DNA of 64,000 nt, taken from contig CALUUK010000008.1 in NCBI GenBank assembly GCA_944323955.1, positions 1 through 64,000 of the forward strand. Reading direction: 5' to 3'. A program made the position numbers and the translations under genes. This document shows, one piece after another, positions 16,864 through 25,770 of this stretch. Below the pieces are notes generated by a model. That model had not been told where the DNA came from, searched no databases, and saw nothing but the letters and a program-made list of their open reading frames with translations. How positions within the stretch are numbered: the stretch's first letter is position 1; the number at the start of each line of letters is the position of its first letter. Source of the DNA: Candidatus Gastranaerophilales bacterium (GTDB lineage Bacteria; Cyanobacteriota; Vampirovibrionia; Gastranaerophilales; Gastranaerophilaceae).

Positions 16864-19350
16864 GTGATTAAAGACAAATATTATCCTCAGGAAATTGAAA
16901 AAAAATGGCAGAAACACTGGGATGAAACAAAATTAAACAAGGTATACAACGATAAAGAAAAAGAAAAATATTACATTCTTTCGATGCTCCCGTATCCGTC
17001 AGGTAAACTGCACATGGGACATGTCAGAAACTATACAATATCTGACGTAATTGCACGTTATAAAAGAATGAACGGATACAATGTTCTTCATCCGATGGGA
17101 TGGGACAGCTTCGGGCTTCCCGCTGAAAATGCGGCAATACAACACGGTGCAAATCCTAAAAAATGGACTCTTGATAATATTGCATATATGAAACAGCAGT
17201 TAAAATCATTGGGATTAATGATTGATTGGGACAGAGAAGTAACAACATGCCTGCCCGAATACTATAAATGGACTCAGTACTTCTTCATCCAAATGATGAA
17301 AAAAGGGTTGGCATATAAAAAAGAAGCCGCCGTTAACTGGTGTAATAACTGTGCAACTGTACTTGCGAATGAGCAGGTTATTGACGGCAAATGCTGGAGA
17401 TGTGACGGAGAAGTAGAAAAGAAGTATCTTTCACAATGGTTTTTAAAGATTACCGATTATGCGCAGGAACTTCTGGATGATATTGAAAAATTAAAAGGCT
17501 GGCCTGACAGTGTTAAAACAATGCAAAAGAATTGGATTGACCGTTCCACGGGAGCCATTTTAAGATTTAAAGTAAAAGAAATAGAAGGACTTGAAGTTCC
17601 CGTTTATACAACAAGACCTGATACCGCATACGGCATAACATATCTTGTTGTAGCACCGGAATATAAAGACATTGAAAAATTAACAACACCTGAAAATAAA
17701 GCAGCGGTTGAAGCATACAGACAAAATGCAAGAAGAATGTCTGAAATAGAAAGACTTTCAACAGAAAGAATAAAAACAGGAGTTCCTTTAGGCACTCACT
17801 TAATAAACCCTTTAAACGGTGAAGAATTCCCGATTTGGACGGCAGACTATGCACTTGCGGAATACGGAACAGGTGCGGTTATGGCAGTTCCCGCTCATGA
17901 CGAAAGAGATTTTGATTTTGCAAAAAAATATAATTTACCGATAAAAATTGTTATTCAAAATCCCGATAATCCGATTGACGAATTAAAAGAAGCATATACC
18001 GAAAAAGGCGTGCTTGTAAATTCAGGTGATTGCAACGGAATTGATAATGAAAAAGCAAAACAAATTATTATAGAAAAAGCAGAAAAAGGCGGATTTGGAG
18101 AAGCAAAAGTACAATTCAGACTCCGTGACTGGCTGATTTCAAGACAAAGATACTGGGGAACGCCTATACCTGTTGTATACTGCCCGAAATGCGGCACGGT
18201 ACCGGTTAAAGAAGAAGATTTACCCGTATTATTACCTGAAGATGTTGATTTCAGCGTAAAAGGAATGTCGCCTGTTGCAACATCGGAAACCTTTAAGCAC
18301 ACTACATGCCCGGTTTGCGGCGGACCTGCCGAGCGTGAAACCGATACAATGGATACTTTTATGTGCTCTAACTGGTATTTTTACCGTTATACGGATGCAA
18401 GAAATCAAAATGCTCCGTTTGATAAAGATATTCTTCATTACTGGGCTCCGATTGACCAGTATGTCGGCGGTATTGAACATGCTATATTGCACTTATTGTA
18501 TTCGAGATTTTTCACAAAAGCATTGAGAGATTTAGGCATTATAAATATTGATGAACCTTTTAAAAACCTTTTGACTCAAGGTATGGTTTTAAAAGACGGT
18601 TCTAAAATGTCCAAATCAAAAGGTAATACGGTTGACCCCGATGAAATATATGCAAATTACGGAGCAGACACTGCAAGATTGTTCATTTTATCAGATTCAC
18701 CTCCAAACAGAGATTTTGACTGGACAGATGCAGGCGTTGAAGGCTGCTATAAATTCTTAAACAGATTATGGAGAATTTACTCCGAATATCAGGATATAAT
18801 CACTCTGGATTATAAATTACCTGATATTTCAAGTCTTTCAAAACAAAACAACGACCTTGTAAGACAGGTTCATATGATGATTAAGAAAGTATCTCAGGAT
18901 ATAGCAAATGAATTCCAGTTTAATACCGTTATATCTAAATACAGAGAATTTACCAATGTTATTTACGATTATCTGAATAATAAAAAAGAATTTTCTGAAG
19001 AAGATAAACAGGTATACAGCTATGCCGTCATTACTTTTATAAAATTATTTGCGCCCGTTCTTCCTCATATGTCGGAAGAATTATATGAAGGTCTTGGCGG
19101 AAAAGATTCCGTGCACAAACTTGAATGGCCAAAATATGATGAAGCTCTTGCTAAAACAAGTACAATCACTTTAGTTGTTCAAATCAACGGCAAAGTTAAA
19201 GACAAAATAGAAGTTGATGCTGAATTATCAAAAGAGAATTTAGAGAAAACTGCTTTAGCCAGTGAAAAAATAAAAGAATTAACAACAGGGAAACAAGTAG
19301 TAAAAGTAATTACGGTTCCCGGAAAACTTGTTAATATTGTTGTAAAATAA
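16864..19350 (+). CDS. leuS: leucyl-tRNA synthetase
   Basis: 828 residues, full length for the bacterial class Ia enzyme. The HIGH-type motif is HMGHVRN (near residue 50), and KMSKSKGN lies near 582 with its downstream VDPDEIYANYGADTARLF. The editing domain contains TTRPDTAYGITYLVVAPEY and DYALAEYGTGAVMAVPAHDERD. Two zinc-type CxxC pairs are seen (WCNNC...CWRC and CPKC...CPVC). The GTG start is supported by GGGAG 7 bases upstream. Single-gene transcription unit. Confidence 0.97.
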   Translation: MIKDKYYPQEIEKKWQKHWDETKLNKVYNDKEKEKYYILSMLPYPSGKLHMGHVRNYTISDVIARYKRMNGYNVLHPMGWDSFGLPAENAAIQHGANPKKWTLDNIAYMKQQLKSLGLMIDWDREVTTCLPEYYKWTQYFFIQMMKKGLAYKKEAAVNWCNNCATVLANEQVIDGKCWRCDGEVEKKYLSQWFLKITDYAQELLDDIEKLKGWPDSVKTMQKNWIDRSTGAILRFKVKEIEGLEVPVYTTRPDTAYGITYLVVAPEYKDIEKLTTPENKAAVEAYRQNARRMSEIERLSTERIKTGVPLGTHLINPLNGEEFPIWTADYALAEYGTGAVMAVPAHDERDFDFAKKYNLPIKIVIQNPDNPIDELKEAYTEKGVLVNSGDCNGIDNEKAKQIIIEKAEKGGFGEAKVQFRLRDWLISRQRYWGTPIPVVYCPKCGTVPVKEEDLPVLLPEDVDFSVKGMSPVATSETFKHTTCPVCGGPAERETDTMDTFMCSNWYFYRYTDARNQNAPFDKDILHYWAPIDQYVGGIEHAILHLLYSRFFTKALRDLGIINIDEPFKNLLTQGMVLKDGSKMSKSKGNTVDPDEIYANYGADTARLFILSDSPPNRDFDWTDAGVEGCYKFLNRLWRIYSEYQDIITLDYKLPDISSLSKQNNDLVRQVHMMIKKVSQDIANEFQFNTVISKYREFTNVIYDYLNNKKEFSEEDKQVYSYAVITFIKLFAPVLPHMSEELYEGLGGKDSVHKLEWPKYDEALAKTSTITLVVQINGKVKDKIEVDAELSKENLEKTALASEKIKELTTGKQVVKVITVPGKLVNIVVK

Positions 19351-19360
19351 CAAAAAACCG

Positions 19361-20707
19361 TTAAAGTTCAAAAGAGTTCTCAAAACTTTTATTGATATTA
19401 TAATAATCCGTAAAAGTTTTTGGGAACTCTTTTATGTTGTATTTATCAGGTTTTTCAGTCCATGGAGAAGCAGGAACAACCGTCATCTCATAACAATATG
19501 CATCAAAAACACATGAATAATGAGATTTTAAATATTCGGCATATTCTTTAGATTTTTCATTCACGCTTTTTTCTATACCCGGAATTTCAGAAAAATATAT
19601 TTCTGATTTTAGTCCAAGACTGTTCATATATGTTAAAATTTCTTCCAACTGTTTGTTAGTATAGAAAAAAGATTTATATTTTCTTCTTATTTCCTCATTA
19701 TAGCAAACGGGACTTATAAATAATGTTGATGCAGAAGAAGCCGCAGCATTATATGCATCAAGAAAATCCTTATCGGGAAGTCCGTCTATATTATACAAAA
19801 TATTGAGCTTTTCTTTAAATTCAGAAGCTATTTTATTAAACAAATCAATTAAAAAGCTCCTGTCATTAGGATTAGGGTCAAAGCTAAATCTGAAAAATTC
19901 AATGTTATATTCATTTTTCATCATCTTAATTTCGGATATAACACTATCAGGCGACCTGTAAGAGATAAAATTTCTGCCCGAAACCTTTTTCTCCGCGAGA
20001 AATCCGCCGCCGCACCAGACACAATTACCGAGACATCCGCGTCCTAAACATATACCTTGCCCCGAAGAAGGGCTTGTGAGCTGATTTTCTTCGGAATAAT
20101 CCAATATAAAAGGAATTTTTGAATACTCTTCATAATGGAGCATATATTCGGGATTAAAGAAACTGAATGTATCCAAATCTAAAGATGAAGCAATAAAAAG
20201 TTTATCGTTTAAAACAATTTGCCCGTTTTTTCGCCAATATAAATTTTCAACCCCGTTAAGCGTTTGCCTGTTTTCCAGTGCCTGTGCAAGACTCACAATC
20301 GGAATTTCTCCTTCTCCTTTTATAACAGCATCGATAAAACAGAATTTTTCTAATATTTCTTTTGCAAAAAATGAAGCGGTATATCCGCCAAGAACAATAA
20401 ATACATCCGGACATTCATTTTTAATTACTCTTGCCGTTTCAATAACATCATAACAAGGAAAGTTCCACTGCAAGGATAAAGCCAAAAGTTTTATATTATT
20501 TTTTTCTATATAAGAACTTAATTTAAAATTTTTATTCAGATATTTTTCCACTCCGAGATGTAAAATCTTTGCATCAAAATCATTCTTAGCAAGTTCTCCC
20601 GCCAGAGAAAACAAACCCATTGCAATATAATTAATATCAGAAGTTATTTTGCCGTTTTGATTATTAAGTCTTGGAGTATGAACGAGTAAACATTTTAAAT
20701 TTTTCAT
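19361..20707 (-). CDS. cobalamin-binding-type radical SAM protein
   Basis: 448 residues from the ATG at 20707 (the frame opens at 20761 inside btuF). The N-terminal 150 residues form a B12-binding Rossmann-like domain (CLLVHTPRL, AMGLFSLAGELAKNDFDAKILHL, DVFIVLGGYTASF, DAVIKGEGEIPIVSLAQAL). The radical SAM cluster CLGNCVWC follows inside GICLGRGCLGNCVWCGGG, then a TIM-barrel half (FFRFSFDPNPND). Members often methylate unreactive carbons or remodel lipids and peptides. It closes a corrinoid-uptake operon, 19 bases after btuF, consistent with its own cofactor need. Substrate unknown. Confidence 0.85.
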   Translation of the reverse strand: MKNLKCLLVHTPRLNNQNGKITSDINYIAMGLFSLAGELAKNDFDAKILHLGVEKYLNKNFKLSSYIEKNNIKLLALSLQWNFPCYDVIETARVIKNECPDVFIVLGGYTASFFAKEILEKFCFIDAVIKGEGEIPIVSLAQALENRQTLNGVENLYWRKNGQIVLNDKLFIASSLDLDTFSFFNPEYMLHYEEYSKIPFILDYSEENQLTSPSSGQGICLGRGCLGNCVWCGGGFLAEKKVSGRNFISYRSPDSVISEIKMMKNEYNIEFFRFSFDPNPNDRSFLIDLFNKIASEFKEKLNILYNIDGLPDKDFLDAYNAAASSASTLFISPVCYNEEIRRKYKSFFYTNKQLEEILTYMNSLGLKSEIYFSEIPGIEKSVNEKSKEYAEYLKSHYSCVFDAYCYEMTVVPASPWTEKPDKYNIKEFPKTFTDYYNINKSFENSFEL

Positions 20708-20726
20708 ATTATTAATCCGTTTATTT

Positions 20727-21518
20727 TTATTTATTACCAAGCTGTGCAAAAAATTCCACACTTTTATGAACTCTTACTGAAGGCCTGTTTATTATATCAG
20801 CCTGCTCTTTTGTCATTTTTACAATTTTGGTATCCGGGAATATTTTTTTTATATACAAATCATCGCTGCAATTACAATCAACAAGAACAATATCAGGCTT
20901 TTGATTTATAACGTATTCAAGGGAAATAACAGGATAAAAAGTATCTAAATTACCTGTTACCGAATGATTACCCGATGCTTCAATAACACTTGTAATAAAA
21001 CTTTTTCCGCCTATAGTTCTAAAAGGCTGCACGGATATAACATAAAGAATTTTTTTATCGGGATTTTTGTTGGATTTCTTTGCCAGAGTGATTTTCTCTT
21101 TTAAGTTTGATACAAGTTTTTGAGCATTTTCTTTTTTTTGGGTTAAAGCTCCAAGTAACAAAATATTATCGTATATGGAATTTACATCTGAAAATTTCAA
21201 GCATACAGGTTTTATTCCGAATCTTTTATATTTATTAATAATAAATTCCGACGTATCCAATGCTAAGAAATATTCGGGTTTTATTTTCAAGAGCAAGGTT
21301 TCATTTATAAAAAAGACATCGCCTATTACGGGTTTTTTCTTTGCTTCTTGAGGAAAATCGCATGTGGATGAAACAGCCTTTAACATATCCTGTGCATCAA
21401 TAGCATACATAATTTCTGTTATCGCAGGAATTAAACTGGCAAAAGAGGGTTCTTTTGCCGATACGGAAGAACAAAAAAATAAAGAAAAAATAAGGATATT
21501 AATCAATATTTTGAACAT
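20727..21518 (-). CDS. btuF: BtuF-like periplasmic corrinoid-binding protein
   Basis: 263 residues from the ATG at 21518, supported by GGGA 9 bases upstream. The alternative ATG at 21533 overlaps its own ribosome site. Signal peptide residues 1-16 end SVSA before KEP. The mature protein matches the helical-backbone metal/cobalamin-binding family: SLIPAITEIMYAIDAQDMLKAVS followed by CDFPQEAKKKPVIGD, the diagnostic BtuF N-lobe. The SVIEASGNHSV and KPDIVLVDC elements lie further on. It delivers the ligand to BtuCD. It overlaps btuD by 20 bases. Confidence 0.85.
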   Translation of the reverse strand: MFKILINILIFSLFFCSSVSAKEPSFASLIPAITEIMYAIDAQDMLKAVSSTCDFPQEAKKKPVIGDVFFINETLLLKIKPEYFLALDTSEFIINKYKRFGIKPVCLKFSDVNSIYDNILLLGALTQKKENAQKLVSNLKEKITLAKKSNKNPDKKILYVISVQPFRTIGGKSFITSVIEASGNHSVTGNLDTFYPVISLEYVINQKPDIVLVDCNCSDDLYIKKIFPDTKIVKMTKEQADIINRPSVRVHKSVEFFAQLGNK

Positions 21519-22218
21519 AAATATTATTCCCATCCTCTAAAATCTTGAAATCAATATCAAAAATCCGCTTTAAATTTTCTCTGCTGAAAAATTCTTTAAC
21601 CCCGCATTGTACAATTTTTTTATCTTTTGTAATACCAATAAACATATCACCATATTTTAAAGCCAGATTTAAATCATGCATTATAATTACACTTGTAATA
21701 TTTTGAGAAGTAAGAGATTTCAGCATTTTTAATATTTTAATATGATTAATTAAATCCATATTGGAAGAAGGTTCATCCAGTAAAAACAAATCAGCACCCG
21801 ATAAAAGCCCGAGAGCTATATTTAATTTTTGAATTTCACCGCCCGAAAGATTTTCTATATTTATATTTTTCTTATCCGAAAGTCCGATTTTTTCAAGTAC
21901 GTCAATAATTTTTTGTTTTTCTTCTTTTGATAGAAACCACTTCCAATTATTTTTGAAAAACACGGAAGAAAGATAATCAAAACTCGTTATACCTTTAGGA
22001 TAATAAGGATTTTGCGGGAGATAGAATACTTTCTTGAATGTATTTTTTGTGTGTATTTCTGTTTTTATATTTCCTGTAATTATTTTTATGAGAGTAGATT
22101 TTCCCGCCCCGTTCAGTCCGAGAATAACGGAAAGTTTATTATCATGCACCTCAATGCAAGTGTCTTGAAATATAATTTTTTCATTAAAAGAAAAATTAAG
22201 ATTATCAATCCTGATTAT
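21499..22218 (-). CDS. btuD: ABC transporter ATPase BtuD, probable AUA start
   Basis: About 239 residues if read from the ATA at 22218. Walker A is GLNGAGKST, the Q-loop FYLPQNPYYP, signature LSGGEIQKLNIALGL, Walker B DLFLLDEPSS and the H-loop IIMHDLNLA. The first conventional start is a GTG at 22149, only ten residues before Walker A. That would delete the first strand and the A-loop aromatic. The upstream frame reads IRIDNLNFSFNEKIIFQDTC, a normal ABC N-terminus, and GGGAGGG lies 8 bases before the ATA. It energises import by BtuC and overlaps the btuC stop by 14 bases. Confidence 0.85.
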   Translation of the reverse strand: MIRIDNLNFSFNEKIIFQDTCIEVHDNKLSVILGLNGAGKSTLIKIITGNIKTEIHTKNTFKKVFYLPQNPYYPKGITSFDYLSSVFFKNNWKWFLSKEEKQKIIDVLEKIGLSDKKNINIENLSGGEIQKLNIALGLLSGADLFLLDEPSSNMDLINHIKILKMLKSLTSQNITSVIIMHDLNLALKYGDMFIGITKDKKIVQCGVKEFFSRENLKRIFDIDFKILEDGNNIYVQNID

Positions 22219-23146
22219 TTAAAATCCCTCCCTTCTTTAAAAGGAAATAAACAAAAAACGGTACACCGACTATTGCAACAACAACTCCAAGCGGAACTTC
22301 AAGCGGATATATTATGTTCGCCGCAAGAAAATTTGAAAATAATAAAAGAGTTGAACCCGTAAGAATATTTGCAAAAAACAAAACTCTGGAGTCATTACCC
22401 AAAAGCAATTTAGTTAACAACGGGCAAATAATTCCCGCAAAACCTAAAATTCCTGCGCAATAAACACTTATAGATGTTAAAAATGCAGCAAGAATAATGA
22501 ATACAATATTATATAAGTTAACTTTGGTACCGGAATTAAAAATAAGCCTGTTATCAAGTCTCATTGCATTTAATTTCGGAACAAATAATCCACACAGAAT
22601 AATTGCCGATATAAACAATGACACCAAAACCTTACTTGAAACATCCGCACTCGAAAATCCTCCTGTTAAAATAAGAGTCATAGCGTATGATTTTAAAGGA
22701 TTTAACAAAATAAGAAAAGATATTAAAGCACCCGTAAAAAGGTTTACGGATAATCCTATCAAAATAAGTTTAGTTATGGAAAATTTTGAAAATCCGCTCA
22801 GAATAATAACAAGAGCTGCAGCAAATAAAGCACCGAAAAAACCGAATAAAGAATAATTAACACTGTTAAAAAACAAAAGAGAAATCACAATTCCAAAGCC
22901 GGCACCCGAGGATAACCCCGTTAAATAAGGGTCTGCAAGCGGATTTTTTGATATAGTTTGAAGAAACATTCCAGCCAGAGAAAGACAAGAACCCGATATT
23001 ATTGCCTTTATCACGGCAGGAACTCTGATATATGATAAAATAATTTCACCATTTGACAAATCAAGACGGTAAAAAAGGCACAGAAACAAACTAAGGATAA
23101 ATCCCGTTATAAGAGTTGTGAATACTATGCCTTTTTTATATGCCAT
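22205..23146 (-). CDS. btuC: BtuC-type FecCD permease
   Basis: 313 residues with about nine to ten hydrophobic helices, typical of the BtuC/FecCD family. Recognised motifs are YIRVPAVIKAIISGSCLSLAGMFLQTISKNPLADPYLTGLSSGAGFG and, near the end, GFAGIICPLLTKLL and EVPLGVVVAIVGVPFFVYFLLKK. It forms the membrane channel for cobalamin or iron chelates. Neighbouring BtuF-like and receptor genes favour corrinoid. Four bases separate it from the receptor gene, and btuD begins inside its last codons. Confidence 0.9.
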   Translation of the reverse strand: MAYKKGIVFTTLITGFILSLFLCLFYRLDLSNGEIILSYIRVPAVIKAIISGSCLSLAGMFLQTISKNPLADPYLTGLSSGAGFGIVISLLFFNSVNYSLFGFFGALFAAALVIILSGFSKFSITKLILIGLSVNLFTGALISFLILLNPLKSYAMTLILTGGFSSADVSSKVLVSLFISAIILCGLFVPKLNAMRLDNRLIFNSGTKVNLYNIVFIILAAFLTSISVYCAGILGFAGIICPLLTKLLLGNDSRVLFFANILTGSTLLLFSNFLAANIIYPLEVPLGVVVAIVGVPFFVYFLLKKGGILNNQD

Positions 23147-23150
23147 AACT

Positions 23151-25283
23151 TTACAAATTTTCCGTTTGCTGCAGAGCTTTCATCCTTTTTTCTTCTTTTA
23201 ATTTTGCTCTTACAAGTTTTTGTTCGTCAAGTTTTTGTTGTTTTTCAGTATCATATTCTACAAATATACCAAACCTTGAATGTATTCTTGGACTGTAATA
23301 AAAAACATTACCCTGTCTGTATACACAATTGTCCTGGTCAAAAAGATTTAATATATCAGCTCTTAAATATACATGCACTCCTTTTACCGAAAACAATCTT
23401 ATTTTAGTACCTATTTTAGCATCAAGAACACCTTTTACCCTGTTATTCGGATCTAAACCTCCCGAAGCTCTTCTTGATGAAGTTGCAGTCAAACCCGCAT
23501 ATAAATCCCATCTTTCTTCAAACGGAGTATAATAAATCATTGCACTGTAGGTATTATTAGGCGCCTGAGGTAAATCCAAACCGGTAGATTTATCTTCGGT
23601 ATCAGTATATGTGTAGTTTAACACAAATTTTATGATTTCGTTGGGTGCAAAAGTAAATTTACCTTCATATCCGTATATTTGTGCTCTGTCAACATTTTGA
23701 TATTGATAATTCCATGTTCCGGGTACCTGCGCATTCACAATATAATCTTTGTAGTCACTGTTAAAATATCCGAAATCAAACTTAACTTTTCCGTCAAAGA
23801 AACTCTGTTCAATACCCGCATCCCAACCGGTAAGAGTTTCCGCATCAAGTCCGGGATTAGGAATATATCCCCAGGAAGGAATATTAACAAATCTTTGATA
23901 CAAAGAAGGATTATTAACGCTTTGTCCCCATGAACCGCGGAATTTTGTTTTTGCACCCGCTATTTTAAATGTAGGAAGAACAAGTGCAACAGAGCCGTTT
24001 GGAGTTACATAGTCCCCATATGTATTATTATGAATATATCTCACACCGCCCCTTATAAAAAGTTTATCTTTAATATTAATTGAATCATTAATATAAACAT
24101 CATTTTGAAGCGTTGAATCTTTTATATCATATGAATTATAGCCCCATCCCGTATCACCTTGTGACAAGAAATGAGCGGATTCTCTTTCTAAATTATAACC
24201 AACAGACAATTTATTCCAATCGGCAAGATTAAAATTATGCTGGGTCATAAAATTCATTCTGTTGCCTCTGTATTTTGCCCAATCCCAAGCGGTCGGATCT
24301 ATATTATCAGGGACCATATCATAGTTATAATTGTTGTTTTGATATATACCAAATCTTAAACTATAATCATAGTAATCATTTACGGTATGTTTAAATGATA
24401 TATTTTCCATTATATCAAGATTTCTGACATAGTTATTAGGATCATTATATACGGGAATACCGCGCCAGGAATCACCATAGCCATATCCCAAGCCTTTTTT
24501 TGCATTTGAAAATCTGAAAATATTTCTTAATTCAGCTTTACCTTCAAGCATTTTATAGCCCATATTTGAAACGAAATGAAAATTTCGATATCCGTCATTA
24601 TAAAGCCTGCCCAAATCTGAAGTTCTCATCCCGCCGGAGGTCTTATAATAAGTCGTTGATAAATAATAGTCTAAATTTTTATATTCACCCATAACGGCGG
24701 CACGTTGTTTAAAAGTACCAAACTGCCCCATATCAGAACCCAGCTCAAACTTAAACGGACCCCGTCCTCGTCTTGTTTGCATATTTATAGCACCGCCGAG
24801 CGCATTTGTTCCGAGTATATTTCCCTGCGCACCTTTAATGACCTCAATCGTTTCCAAATCATCTGTATTTATAAACTGTGTTTCGGCAGTATATCCGATG
24901 CCCGTTGTTCTATCCGCCCTTAATCCGTCAATAGTCATACGGACTCTGTCCGTTCCTCTGATACGAACATTGGTTATGTTACCTTCTGAACCGTTATTTG
25001 TATTAACAACAACACCCGTTGCCTGCCTTAGAATATCCGATAATGCCGGATTATTTTGTCTTTGTATGTCTTCACGGGTAAATTTATCAATACTGATACT
25101 GCTGTTTTCCAAAGAATCAATGTAATTATCCAGAGTATTAACCTGATTCTTTTTGGCTTCTCCAAAAACAGTATAATTCTCTTGTTCCTGTTTTGAATAA
25201 TCCTCATCAATTTCTTCCACGGCAAATGCACTATTAACTGCAAAAAGCAGCATACATACCGTTAACAATTTTCTCTTTTTCAT
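23151..25283 (-). CDS. TonB-dependent outer-membrane receptor, BtuB-like
   Basis: 710 residues. Signal peptide residues 1-21 (ending SAFA), then a possible TonB-box segment (ENYTVFGEA). The plug domain is at about 45-170 (VNTLDNYIDSLENSSISIDKF, ALSDILRQATGVVV, VRIRGTDRVRMTIDGLR, IEVIKGAQGNILGTNALGGAINM). A barrel of alternating aromatic strands follows. The last strand ends RFGIFVEY, but 27 charged residues follow it, whereas most such receptors end at the aromatic residue. It is first in a unit with btuC, btuD, btuF and a radical SAM gene. No tonB-exbB-exbD genes are in the window. Iron-chelate uptake is the alternative. Confidence 0.85.
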   Translation of the reverse strand: MKKRKLLTVCMLLFAVNSAFAVEEIDEDYSKQEQENYTVFGEAKKNQVNTLDNYIDSLENSSISIDKFTREDIQRQNNPALSDILRQATGVVVNTNNGSEGNITNVRIRGTDRVRMTIDGLRADRTTGIGYTAETQFINTDDLETIEVIKGAQGNILGTNALGGAINMQTRRGRGPFKFELGSDMGQFGTFKQRAAVMGEYKNLDYYLSTTYYKTSGGMRTSDLGRLYNDGYRNFHFVSNMGYKMLEGKAELRNIFRFSNAKKGLGYGYGDSWRGIPVYNDPNNYVRNLDIMENISFKHTVNDYYDYSLRFGIYQNNNYNYDMVPDNIDPTAWDWAKYRGNRMNFMTQHNFNLADWNKLSVGYNLERESAHFLSQGDTGWGYNSYDIKDSTLQNDVYINDSINIKDKLFIRGGVRYIHNNTYGDYVTPNGSVALVLPTFKIAGAKTKFRGSWGQSVNNPSLYQRFVNIPSWGYIPNPGLDAETLTGWDAGIEQSFFDGKVKFDFGYFNSDYKDYIVNAQVPGTWNYQYQNVDRAQIYGYEGKFTFAPNEIIKFVLNYTYTDTEDKSTGLDLPQAPNNTYSAMIYYTPFEERWDLYAGLTATSSRRASGGLDPNNRVKGVLDAKIGTKIRLFSVKGVHVYLRADILNLFDQDNCVYRQGNVFYYSPRIHSRFGIFVEYDTEKQQKLDEQKLVRAKLKEEKRMKALQQTENL

Positions 25284-25428
25284 AACTTCACCCTTCCCTA
25301 GGTATCACATACCAAAAAAGCATTCCGGCTAAACGGCTGTGGATCAGCAGGATATCAACTATAATTTTAATCCTTTTCCTTTATTGGTAATTTTAAGATA
25401 ACATATAATAATTTTTATGCAATATACA
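25284..25428 (-). promoter_or_regulatory. leader of the receptor operon, no riboswitch match
   Basis: The 145-base gap contains a short hairpin GGTATGTGATACC, followed by AGGGAAGGGTG as ribosome site 7 bases before the ATG, and an AT-rich upstream part. I looked for the cobalamin riboswitch core (GCCACTG box and GGGAA linked elements) and could not find it. A region with CCACAGCC and GCCGGAATGC is GC-richer than its surroundings and could be a structured element of another kind. Confidence 0.35.
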
Positions 25429-25770
25429 CTATAAATTTTTACGCTGCTTTATTTCTGCAATTTTTGCTCTGATATCATCGGCAGCCTTTAACTCTATTCT
25501 TCTGACCTCATTTAGTTTTTCCTGAGTTATTTCAACTGCAAAATCATTATTTATATTAGTCCCGATCATTTCGTCTTTAACTTTTTGAACATCTTGTTCA
25601 CACTTGGTCAAAACAGATAAAACTTCATTTATTTCATCTTCCGAAAACCCTATGCTTTGCAAACTCTGAGCCATATTTTTCTTTATTTTTGAACGCTCTT
25701 CATTAATTTCTTCAGTTTTATTATCAGGTAAAATACCGAGTTTTTTACCTATTTTTTTTATAATACCCAT
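25429..25770 (-). CDS. small helical protein of unknown function
   Basis: 113 residues from the ATG at 25770, with AAGGAG 8 bases upstream. The upstream start at 25803 lies in the preceding gene. It begins MGIIKKIGKKLGILPDNK, then long amphipathic helices rich in Glu/Lys (SFSEDEINEVLSVL type, EKLNEVRRIELKAADDIRAKI). The amphipathic basic N-terminus may bind membranes. Its ATG overlaps the stop of the radical SAM gene (TAATG), so the two are translationally coupled. Confidence 0.6.
   Translation of the reverse strand: MGIIKKIGKKLGILPDNKTEEINEERSKIKKNMAQSLQSIGFSEDEINEVLSVLTKCEQDVQKVKDEMIGTNINNDFAVEITQEKLNEVRRIELKAADDIRAKIAEIKQRKNL

Noticed and set aside
25284-25428. Cobalamin riboswitch before the receptor operon
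   Set aside because: The region was read on the minus strand for the conserved GCCACTG core and linked elements; only isolated GC-rich bits were found, too weak for a call.
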